Assembly: GCA_963169055.1 (NCBI GenBank)
Contig: CAUJFU010000437.1
Span: forward strand, 1-24,163
Direction: 5' to 3'
DNA: 24,163 nucleotides
Source of the DNA: Myxococcota bacterium
GTDB lineage: Bacteria; Myxococcota_C; UBA6777
Positions 16,282 through 23,149 of the stretch are shown here, in pieces (position 1 is the stretch's first letter; each line of letters opens with the position of its first letter). The notes below the pieces were generated by a model. That model did not search any database and was not told where the DNA came from. It worked only from the letters and a program-made list of their open reading frames with translations. Made by a program: the position numbers and the translations under genes.

Positions 16282-17277
16282 CTATCGCTGGGGGGTCGGT
16301 TGTGCTTGTAGTGCGGGGCGCGCTTGGAGGGGGGTTTGCAAGCGTTGGATGCCGAGGTGTCGAAAACGATCCGCATTGTGCAAGCGAAGGGGTTGCGAAT
16401 TGGACTGGACGTGGATCTTGGGCTGCGCAGGAACCAAGACCGCACCAGAGCGCACAGCGGACGGCGCAACAAAAGCAGGCGCAGGATCAGAAGGTGCAGG
16501 ATCAGAAGGTGTCGAAGGGACAGGCGCAGGAGAAGGGGTAGCGATAGAGCGAGCAGGAGAAGGAGCGGGTGCTTCTTTTCGTGCCGTTTCGGGAGCATAC
16601 GGTCGGATGGTCAGGTTATCAAAGCAGACGTGAGCGATCCAATTGCTGAAAGCAAAGAACTGGTGGCCTTTTCCTTCGAGGGGTTGGGGATCGTCATAAC
16701 GCATAAACAGCTTGCCATCGAGATACCACAGCAGCTTTTCACCGTGGCGGATCACCTTCCAGTGATGGCCTTTTCCGATGATGACTTTCTCACGGCGTGT
16801 CCATCGGCGGCAGTTGGCGCGGGCATTTTGTTCTTTGGCGGAACAATCGCGGTTGTGTTCACCAAGTCGATCGATGATCGACATCGCGTTGTGCCAGCCA
16901 CCATGAGCCAGAACGTAGCCTGTCGCATGAAAGCGACCGTCGGTGAACAACTCGATCTTGACATCGCCGTCTTTTTCTTGTGCGTAAGCATCGAACTCCA
17001 CGACGACATCGCGAGGCAACGCTCCGCGCAAAAACAAGGGATTGTTGCGGGCTTGCTCGACACACAAGCGGCCCTGTTTGGTGCGTTCGTCGAACTGAAT
17101 TCGCCAACGCCCCGCCATTTCCGAGGACCACATCGCCCCAAGCGAAGGGCGATCAAAGTTGTCTTCAAAGGGAACCTTGAGTGTTGTGGAGGCTTCTTGG
17201 ATCTCACATCCTTCGCACCCCCACATCAACGAAGAGATCAGCAAAAAAGCGAAACAAAGAAAGCGAAAGGAACGCAT
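16282..17277 (-). CDS. Lectin-fold (concanavalin A-like) lipoprotein
   Basis: The 331-residue product has a signal sequence with hydrophobic core (FLCFAFLLISSLMW) ending in Gly-Cys21, a probable lipidation site although the lipobox (MWGC) is atypical. Residues about 35-230 look like a beta-sandwich of the LamG/concanavalin A-like type: it opens with FEDNFDRPSLGAMW, contains LLWYLDGKLFMRYDDPQPLEG, and closes with CFDNLTIRPY. The role would be carbohydrate or surface binding at the outer membrane; no catalytic residues are evident. From about 231 the tail is Ala/Pro/Ser-rich and includes a duplicated SDPAP. The last 45 residues change to a Gln/Arg/Leu-rich composition. The ATG at 17277 has GGAGG 5 nt upstream. 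It follows the sigma-factor gene by 32 bp, so the two are probably one operon. Confidence 0.82.
   Translation of the reverse strand: MRSFRFLCFAFLLISSLMWGCEGCEIQEASTTLKVPFEDNFDRPSLGAMWSSEMAGRWRIQFDERTKQGRLCVEQARNNPLFLRGALPRDVVVEFDAYAQEKDGDVKIELFTDGRFHATGYVLAHGGWHNAMSIIDRLGEHNRDCSAKEQNARANCRRWTRREKVIIGKGHHWKVIRHGEKLLWYLDGKLFMRYDDPQPLEGKGHQFFAFSNWIAHVCFDNLTIRPYAPETARKEAPAPSPARSIATPSPAPVPSTPSDPAPSDPAPAFVAPSAVRSGAVLVPAQPKIHVQSNSQPLRLHNADRFRHLGIQRLQTPLQARPALQAQPTPQR
16481..16510 (-). repeat. 15-bp perfect tandem duplication
   Basis: GCAGGATCAGAAGGT at 16481-16495 is repeated exactly at 16496-16510. It encodes the duplicated SDPAP in the proline-rich tail of the lipoprotein. Confidence 0.75.
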
Positions 17278-17309
17278 TCAAACCTCCGAGGAAACGGAAC
17301 GCAAACGGA

Positions 17310-19238
17310 TCAGTGCGGTAAAACGGGCATGGTTGTTTGTTTTTGAGGCGCAGGAAGGGGAAGCGGCAACCCTTGCGGAAGTTCGGTGGGTGAAGGAAGG
17401 GTGGTGCGTGTGATATCAGGGATATGCAAGGGGCGAAGTGTCGGCATGTTTGGTGCGTTGAAGCCCGGGTCAGCGTTAAGGCCGCCACGTTGGGGTGTAG
17501 CCACGGGGTCGATGCCCGGGATGCGGGTTTCATAGCGAAAATCAACGGAATCTTCAAAACACAAGCCACCCCGCGCATCGAGATGGACGCGCAATTCGGC
17601 GTTTTCGTGGGCCGAGCGCAACAAAGCCCACGTTTGTTTTGCGATATCACGCTGCCAGATCTCTCCGCGTTGGTTCAGGACAAACACGGCTTGTTTAAGC
17701 AAAGCATCGGGCTGTGGGGGCGTTTCAGGATCGGACCATGTACGGCCTTGATCGTAACTTTCACGATAACGGTTTTCGCCCGCAACGATCAGCGCTTTTT
17801 GTTGGCCGACGATCAGCGCGGGGCCAACGGGGGATTCGCCCGCTTGTTCGCCATTGACCATCCGACGACATGAAGTGTCCCCGCCGCATTGGAAAGAGCT
17901 TTGGTTTCCACCGCTGACGTCTTCGCCGAGTTGACCGCCTTGATCGCACCGATAGAGCCGTCCATCGCGCTTGATGCAAAAAGACTGACGCGCATCGGAT
18001 GAGTTGGAATTTGTCGGATGTTTGGGATCGGTCGGCTTCACGGGATCGGTCGGATTGTTCGGGTTTTGCGGTTCTTTTGTAGAAGATTTGGGATCTTGGT
18101 TGGGGAGAGGTTCTTTGGTTTGGGTGTTGGGATGGTGTGGATCGCTGGATGGCTGCCCATCCCGAGAAGCAGTTGTGCGGCCTAGGGGCAGATCACGGCC
18201 TGTCGTAGCGTGGGTTCCACCCATTGCGAAAGAAGGATCATTCGGTTCAAACCGAGAACTGCGTGCGGAGCGAGACTGCGTCAAGAAAGCAGCTCCCGAA
18301 AAGAAATTCGCCAAGGCAAGGGGGTTTTGGGGATGTAGAGAAGAAGAAAGTGCAGACAGAGAAGTCTCGGATAACCCACGAGCCTGTGGGGCTTGATAAG
18401 CCCCCCACCATCCCCATTCTCCGACCGAAGCAGAGGATCGCCCACGAAAAAAGATCGAAGACTGCGATCCAGCAGAAAGAGAGATTCCGCCCGAGTGTTC
18501 GGGTGGTTTGGAAAGGGGTGGAGAAGCGAGAGATCCTTCGTGCTTTGCGATCGTGTTGTGATCGAAGCGAGCGAAGGAAGTTTGGGACGCAGAGGGAAAC
18601 CCCAACCGCTTTTCGGGAGCGTATTGCGCCCACCATGTCCCCGCCGAAGTCACAGACAACAAAGCCACAGTCCAAGAGGTCGCGTGATGAAGGCGTCCAA
18701 CAAACAGCGCCCGACTTGCCCGACTCCACAGTCCCACTCCCAGCGCCATGCTCACCGTGAAAAGCTGTCCAACGCGCTGCAAGAGTTTTTGACGAAAGCG
18801 AAACAGCCGACCGTTGACGACCCCCGCAGAGACGCCAAGTTCCGAAGCCACCTCGCGCAAAGGCGCTCCCGAAAGGAAGTGTTCGTGCAAAAGTGCTTCG
18901 TCGACAGGATTTTCTCGGGAGACCTCGCGCACCACACGCAGATGACGCTGCCAAAAGACCCGCTGTTCTGGCGAAACATCGAGGCTTTCCGCATCTTTTC
19001 CATCCAAAGGAACCTTATGTTCGGCCCGTTTTTGGTAGTAGTCGTAGATCAAATGACGCAAGATCCCTTCCGCGTAGGGTTGGATTGCGCTGATCTGGTT
19101 GGACTGTGCTTTTTCGACCAACACGACCAACACGTCTTGTACGAGATCTTCGACATCTGCTTCGGGTACCTTGCGCCGCGCTTTCTCACGAAGCCGCTCT
19201 GTCAAGGCACGCAGGTTCATTTCGGTTTGTTGTGCCAT
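17310..19238 (-). CDS. Sigma-70 family (ECF-like) factor fused to membrane segment and Asp-box domain
   Basis: Residues 8-75 match sigma region 2 (DVEDLVQDVLVVL at 28-40; PYAEGILRHLIYDYYQKR at 54-71). Residues 88-155 match region 4, with the helix-turn-helix LREVASELGVSAGVVNGRL (127-145), so it should bind core RNA polymerase and promoter DNA. Unlike ordinary ECF factors of about 190 residues, it continues to 642. Hydrophobic segments lie at 157-173 and 187-206, then a 200-residue Ser/Pro/Asn-rich linker, then a domain (about 418-575) with Cys421, 431, 451, 457 and 560 and a perfect Asp-box S-x-D-x-G-x-T-W (494-501), as in sialidase/BNR propellers. The likely topology is sigma in the cytoplasm and the sensor outside. 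No anti-sigma gene is adjacent. The ATG at 19238 has an AGGATAGGG-type RBS. Confidence 0.85.
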   Translation of the reverse strand: MAQQTEMNLRALTERLREKARRKVPEADVEDLVQDVLVVLVEKAQSNQISAIQPYAEGILRHLIYDYYQKRAEHKVPLDGKDAESLDVSPEQRVFWQRHLRVVREVSRENPVDEALLHEHFLSGAPLREVASELGVSAGVVNGRLFRFRQKLLQRVGQLFTVSMALGVGLWSRASRALFVGRLHHATSWTVALLSVTSAGTWWAQYAPEKRLGFPSASQTSFARFDHNTIAKHEGSLASPPLSKPPEHSGGISLSAGSQSSIFFRGRSSASVGEWGWWGAYQAPQARGLSETSLSALSSSLHPQNPLALANFFSGAAFLTQSRSARSSRFEPNDPSFAMGGTHATTGRDLPLGRTTASRDGQPSSDPHHPNTQTKEPLPNQDPKSSTKEPQNPNNPTDPVKPTDPKHPTNSNSSDARQSFCIKRDGRLYRCDQGGQLGEDVSGGNQSSFQCGGDTSCRRMVNGEQAGESPVGPALIVGQQKALIVAGENRYRESYDQGRTWSDPETPPQPDALLKQAVFVLNQRGEIWQRDIAKQTWALLRSAHENAELRVHLDARGGLCFEDSVDFRYETRIPGIDPVATPQRGGLNADPGFNAPNMPTLRPLHIPDITRTTLPSPTELPQGLPLPLPAPQKQTTMPVLPH

Positions 19239-19555
19239 GGTTTCGCCCTATCCTACGCGCTTATCTCATCAAGCTTTTGCCTTCCCGTGTGGTGCTTTGG
19301 TTTGTGCGTCTTTCACACGCCAAACATACGCGCCCTTTCCGTACAGGTTTCGCCAACTTCTAACTCAACAACAACCCTCCAAAACAATCAAGACCCTTGC
19401 TGATTTTTTTCGCCCAACACAGGCCCCGCCTTGGTGCGAGGCCCCGCCACCCACCGCTCTCTTTCGTCCAAGCTTCGGCACGTTCCCAGATCGCGCCTTC
19501 CAGACAGATCGGTCGAGTGCTCCATCAAGCGTCTTCCCATCCGAACGCCGACGCG

Positions 19556-19584
19556 TTGCAAGATCGCATACGCTTTGTTATCTT
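19556..19584 (+). promoter_or_regulatory. Candidate housekeeping promoter for the GrpE-like gene
   Basis: TTGCAA (19556-19561) and TATCTT (19579-19584) are 17 bp apart; each matches the sigma-70 consensus at four of six positions. Transcription would start near 19591, giving a leader of about 208 nt that contains the 40-nt repeats. One such match in 560 bp may occur by chance. Confidence 0.3.
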
Positions 19585-19620
19585 GGCGCTGCTTTGCTTG
19601 CGCAACACAACAACCGTCGG

Positions 19621-19708
19621 CCCCCAAAAGCAACACAACGGCTCTTCTGATCTTCGAGGACGAGCCGCCCCCAAAAACGACACAACAACTCTTCTGAATC
19701 TTCGAGGG
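19621..19708 (+). repeat. Imperfect 40-nt direct repeat in the leader region
   Basis: Copy one (19621-19659) and copy two (19668-19708) share CCCCCAAAA, ACACAAC, CTCTTCTGA and TCTTCGAGG blocks in the same order, with few substitutions and one or two single-base indels, at a period of about 47 bp. They lie 90-180 bp before the GrpE-like start. Function unknown; they could be binding sites or RNA leader elements. Confidence 0.6.
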
Positions 19709-19798
19709 TTGGACGACGTCTCCAAGCCTTAGGCAGTTCAAACGCAGTTTCAATACAAGGCGGCTCTCGCACCCACCGCAGACACGAGGCGATTAGAC

Positions 19799-21466
19799 AT
19801 GAACAAACCAAAACGCGATCATCATCCTGTGCAAGAAGCCCCCACCGAATGGCGAAAGATCTTGCTCGAAGAAGGTCCCAATGGTGAGATGATCCCTGTC
19901 GGCCTTGAGCCCGTCACACCGCAGCCTTTGGCGGCGAAGCGGGGTGATTCGCGACCCGCTTCGCCGTCTAGCCCCGATTTACCGGACGAATGGCAAAGCG
20001 TCTTTGAAGAAGCCTCCATCCCACAAAACAACCGCCCTCAAAGCACGCCCCTGTCTCTCCAACAAGAACTACCCGAGTTTTCCGAACATACCATCCCCGG
20101 AATGCAGCTACCTGACATCCTCAAAAAAGAGATGCAAGATCCCGATCAAAGCAAGCGCGTGGTCTCGCACATCCAAAACGCCCCCCAAGTCCAAGAGATC
20201 CTCAACCAAACCAACAACCCAAAAATCCCTCCACCTCAACCTGATCTCCCTGTTTACAACCACCCACTCCTATCTCCCGAACCCAACGAACGAACCCTCG
20301 CCAACTCGCGCCTCCACGCCCCTCCTCAACCCAAAAAACCACTCGTCGTTCCCGCTCCCCAAGTCAACGAACAAGATGCCGCTCCCAACGCCATCCCCGC
20401 ACCCCTCGCCGCAACACTCGGACGCGCCCCCCTCTCCCCTGCCGAATCCCGTACTCCCCCCGATCTTCAAGCCTACGCCGACGAAACCCAAGATCCACCC
20501 ACCTACGATAGCCACGCACAACCCGATCCCACCCATGGTTCCGACTTCTCCAATCACTACAGCCAAGACGATCTCCACTACGACGAACACGATCTCCGCG
20601 ACGCAGACACCAACTATCTCGATGATGAACTCCAGCAACTCCGTCAACTCCATCACAACCATGCTCACGACGCCCCCCTCACCAACGGGCTCCACGATCC
20701 ACACGCAAGCCGCGAACTACACACCCCCCCAAGGAACGATAGCCGCGAACTCCACGCCATCCCCCCTCCACGCCCGATACACGACAGCCGCGAACTCCAC
20801 GCCATTCCACCATCACGCCCGATACACACAAGACACGACAGCCGCGAACTCCACGAAACCACCGAAGCTTCCTCTCACGAGCACACCGCCGCCACCCCCA
20901 TCCCACAACCCCCCCAAGCTCCCCTCGACCCCCAAGCCCATCACGCCATCGCTTCCCTTCAACAATCCATGACGGAGCAACAAACCCAGCTCCGCGAACT
21001 CCTCGATATCGCAACCGAACAACGCACCCTCGCACAAAAACAACAAGAAGAAAATAGCGAACTCCGCCGATCCATCGAGCGTTTGCGCGCTGAACTCGAC
21101 ACCGATCGCGAAGAAACACGCTTTCAAGCCCTCTACGCGATCTTCCAAGATCTGCTCTTGCTCTTTGACTATGTAGACCTCCGTTACCGCTCCCTTTGGG
21201 ACACCAACGGCGAACATCACCCCGCTGTTCTCGAAGCTTCGGGATTCCGTGAACGCCTACTCTCCACCCTCAAAGAACAGGGACTCGAACCCATCGACAT
21301 CCATAGCTATCTGTTTGACCCCACCTCCCACCGCGCTCTCCAAGAAGTCCACACCCCACACACCAACGAAGATCAACAGATATCCCGTATCTTTCGCCAA
21401 GGCTTCCGATTCCAAGACAAAGTCTTTCGCCCAACAGAAGTCGAGATCAAACGATACGCCCCTTAA
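19799..21466 (+). CDS. GrpE-like nucleotide exchange domain with long disordered N-terminus
   Basis: The C-terminal 165 residues look like GrpE, the exchange factor of DnaK/Hsp70. A long coiled coil (about 388-440) leads to a helical part (441-497, ending FRERLLSTLKEQGLEPID). The beta-domain has the family's signature points: SYLFDPTSHRAL (503-513), RIFRQGFRFQDKVFRPTEVEI (530-550). The first 380 residues are low-complexity, Pro/His/Asp/Ser-rich and almost certainly disordered, with four SRELH units (304-352). A normal GrpE is about 200 residues. It may be a specialised paralogue, because no dnaK or dnaJ is adjacent. The beta-domain insert HTPHTNEDQQ is longer and more polar than usual. The ATG at 19799 has GAGG 9 nt upstream. 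Next is a double-FHA gene. Confidence 0.8.
   Translation: MNKPKRDHHPVQEAPTEWRKILLEEGPNGEMIPVGLEPVTPQPLAAKRGDSRPASPSSPDLPDEWQSVFEEASIPQNNRPQSTPLSLQQELPEFSEHTIPGMQLPDILKKEMQDPDQSKRVVSHIQNAPQVQEILNQTNNPKIPPPQPDLPVYNHPLLSPEPNERTLANSRLHAPPQPKKPLVVPAPQVNEQDAAPNAIPAPLAATLGRAPLSPAESRTPPDLQAYADETQDPPTYDSHAQPDPTHGSDFSNHYSQDDLHYDEHDLRDADTNYLDDELQQLRQLHHNHAHDAPLTNGLHDPHASRELHTPPRNDSRELHAIPPPRPIHDSRELHAIPPSRPIHTRHDSRELHETTEASSHEHTAATPIPQPPQAPLDPQAHHAIASLQQSMTEQQTQLRELLDIATEQRTLAQKQQEENSELRRSIERLRAELDTDREETRFQALYAIFQDLLLLFDYVDLRYRSLWDTNGEHHPAVLEASGFRERLLSTLKEQGLEPIDIHSYLFDPTSHRALQEVHTPHTNEDQQISRIFRQGFRFQDKVFRPTEVEIKRYAP
20708..20854 (+). repeat. SRELH repeats in the disordered region
   Basis: SRELH occurs at residues 304, 315, 330 and 348, the middle copies within a near-identical 45-nt unit (SRELHAIPPxRPIHD). 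The DNA is also repetitive, indicating recent duplication. His and Pro spacing could give a metal- or partner-binding tail, which is only a guess. Confidence 0.7.
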
Positions 21467-21633
21467 AATAACCCTCTTTTTATCCCAAACACACCATCCC
21501 ACCGCACATTCCACACCCTTGATCACTCTTTCCCCCTACCCTTCGTTTTCTGTTTTGTGCTAGGTTCCACCCCAAACACTCTCTCGCGTGTTGTACACGA
21601 TGCTTTTCGCCCCATGCCTGAGGTAAAAAAACG

Positions 21634-22299
21634 ATGAGCGATTCTCTAGCACGTCTTGTCCTCCTTCTGCCTAACGGCCAAGAAGGGGGAACCTATCCCC
21701 TCAAACCGGATATCACACGCATCGGACGCCAACAAGGGAATATTCTTTTCCTCGACGATCCCTACGTCTCTCCCCTCCACGCAACCTTTCAACGCACCTC
21801 CAGCAACAGCATGACCGTTCGCGATGAAAACAGCCTCAACGGCCTTTTCCTCCGTCTCCGTGAAAAAACACCCCTCGAACACAACGACGCCATGCTGATC
21901 GGTAAACAGCTTTTTCTCTTTGAAAAGATCCAAGCCCCTCCTCCCGATGAAGACGGCTTTGATCCGCACTCCGACGCCCCATCTCCTGTTTGGGGAAGCC
22001 CTTATAGCCAATACTGGGGCCGCGTCATGCAATTGATCTCGGGCGGAAAACGCGGAAACGCGATCTTGCTCGGCGGCGAACAAGTCGACATGGGCCGTGA
22101 ACGCGGGCAGATCACCTTCCCGGGTGATCGCTACATCTCCGCCATCCACGCTCGTATCTCTTTCCTAAACGGCCAGTATGCCCTCGAAGACCTCGGCAGC
22201 CGCAATGGAACCTTCATCCGCATCCGCAAAGAACACCACCTCCGACACAACGATGTCTTGATCATCGGCGAACAACTCTTGCGCGTTGAATTTCAATAA
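21634..22299 (+). CDS. Double FHA-domain protein
   Basis: This 221-residue protein is two forkhead-associated domains in tandem, which bind phosphothreonine peptides. FHA1 (about 20-98) has GR at 31-32, SPLH with Ser46/His49, and LNG at 68-70. FHA2 (about 145-220) has GR at 154-155, SAIH with Ser169/His172, and SRNGTF at 189-194. FHA2 keeps all canonical residues and is the better candidate for phosphopeptide binding. A Pro/Asp-rich linker (101-125) separates them. There is no kinase domain, membrane segment or zinc ribbon, so it is probably a cytoplasmic adaptor for Ser/Thr kinase signalling. The ATG at 21634 has GAGG about 10 nt upstream. The gap to the GrpE-like gene is 167 bp. Confidence 0.93.
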   Translation: MSDSLARLVLLLPNGQEGGTYPLKPDITRIGRQQGNILFLDDPYVSPLHATFQRTSSNSMTVRDENSLNGLFLRLREKTPLEHNDAMLIGKQLFLFEKIQAPPPDEDGFDPHSDAPSPVWGSPYSQYWGRVMQLISGGKRGNAILLGGEQVDMGRERGQITFPGDRYISAIHARISFLNGQYALEDLGSRNGTFIRIRKEHHLRHNDVLIIGEQLLRVEFQ

Positions 22300-22305
22300 A
22301 AATCC

Positions 22306-22343
22306 TCGGTGGTTTTGTGGGGTGCTCGATGGTTTTGTGGGGT
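22306..22343 (+). repeat. Pair of 18-nt direct repeats, 20-bp period
   Basis: TCGGTGGTTTTGTGGGGT (22306-22323) and TCGATGGTTTTGTGGGGT (22326-22343) differ at one position. The 20-bp period puts them on roughly the same face of the helix. They lie about 95 bp before the next gene and could be operator sites or a simple duplication. Confidence 0.6.
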
Positions 22344-22437
22344 CAAAGCGATCTCACTCCAAAGCGACACTTCCTCATCTTGGCTTGCCCTGATCTTTTG
22401 GTTTTAGATGGCAGCCCTCCTTCCAAAGTTAGGCCCG

Positions 22438-23130
22438 ATGTTTCGAGACATTCACTTTTTCTCTTCGGTTTTTCTACAGCGTCGCTGGCGTCTATTCGCC
22501 TTGTCGTTTGGACTCTTGCTTTTCACCTTCCAAGGTTGCCGCTGTTGCCCGAACTCTTTCATCTCTTCTCAACCCGAAGGCACTCTCACGGTCACCCTCG
22601 GTAGCGATACAACCCCTGTTCAGTTCGATGTATCCAACCTCCGCGCAATCCTCAAAGTGGACGCTTGCTATGGTCGTGTCACCTTGCGCCGTGTCCAATT
22701 GGTCTTCGATCCAAGTTCTGCGGTCGCCCCCAACGCTCCAGACAAACCCAATCCTGAGATGACACGCGCTGAGATCCTGACCCAACTGCGGCAGAAAAAT
22801 TACATCGAGATCCCCGTCCTCCGTCTTCCCCTTGCTTTCGAGCAATGCGAACGACAAGATCCCCAAGCCCCGCTATCTGCTCGTTGTCACCTCTCCACCA
22901 ACCCCAACGAAAAAACACAAGAGACCCTCAACATCGAACTCGGCGACCCGACACAATACCCCCCCCAACTCTCTCAAGCATGGCGCGTCCCCTGCCAACT
23001 CGCCGCGCAATCCGCCCAAGGACTCGCCAAACGACCCACGCTGCTTTTTTTCTCGGGGTTTCTCGAAGACAACGACTCTTCTTATACCGTTCCCCCCGCT
23101 GCTGGGCGCTTTATGCTCACCTGCAAGTGA
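22438..23130 (+). CDS. Cysteine-containing lipoprotein-like protein, function unknown
   Basis: I do not recognise this protein of about 230 residues. It has a basic n-region (LQRRWRLF), a hydrophobic core (ALSFGLLLFTF) and then QGC-RCC, suggesting lipidation at the first Cys, though Gln at -2 is unusual. The mature part is probably a beta-rich periplasmic domain with a strand pattern (TLTVTLGSDTTPVQFDV), and Cys residues near 77, 137, 150, 186 and 229 that could form disulfides. The ATG at 22438 is preferred: TTAGG stands 4-5 nt upstream and it gives a shorter, more normal signal sequence. The in-frame ATG at 22408 has no RBS. It follows the FHA gene and converges on the PPC-domain gene with a 19-bp gap. 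Confidence 0.7.
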   Translation: MFRDIHFFSSVFLQRRWRLFALSFGLLLFTFQGCRCCPNSFISSQPEGTLTVTLGSDTTPVQFDVSNLRAILKVDACYGRVTLRRVQLVFDPSSAVAPNAPDKPNPEMTRAEILTQLRQKNYIEIPVLRLPLAFEQCERQDPQAPLSARCHLSTNPNEKTQETLNIELGDPTQYPPQLSQAWRVPCQLAAQSAQGLAKRPTLLFFSGFLEDNDSSYTVPPAAGRFMLTCK

Positions 23131-23149
23131 ACCACCCCTGTTCTGCCAT

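Larger units (their letters stand above)
19239..19798. other. 560-bp divergent intergenic region
   Basis: This gap separates the sigma-factor gene (leftward) from the GrpE-like gene (rightward). It holds a candidate rightward promoter at 19556-19584, a 40-nt imperfect direct repeat at 19621-19708 and a T7 tract near 19404. I see no convincing gene, tRNA or small RNA. Short frames here lack RBS and family resemblance. Confidence 0.5.

Noticed and set aside
18393-19403. 336-residue plus-strand open frame
   Set aside because: Antisense to the sigma factor and the start of the intergenic region; the sigma regions 2 and 4 on the other strand are convincing.
20258-20704. Minus-strand hydrophobic open frame opposite the GrpE-like gene
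   Set aside because: Val/Gly-rich translation is the mirror of the Pro/His/Asp low-complexity coding strand; no RBS or topology that makes sense.
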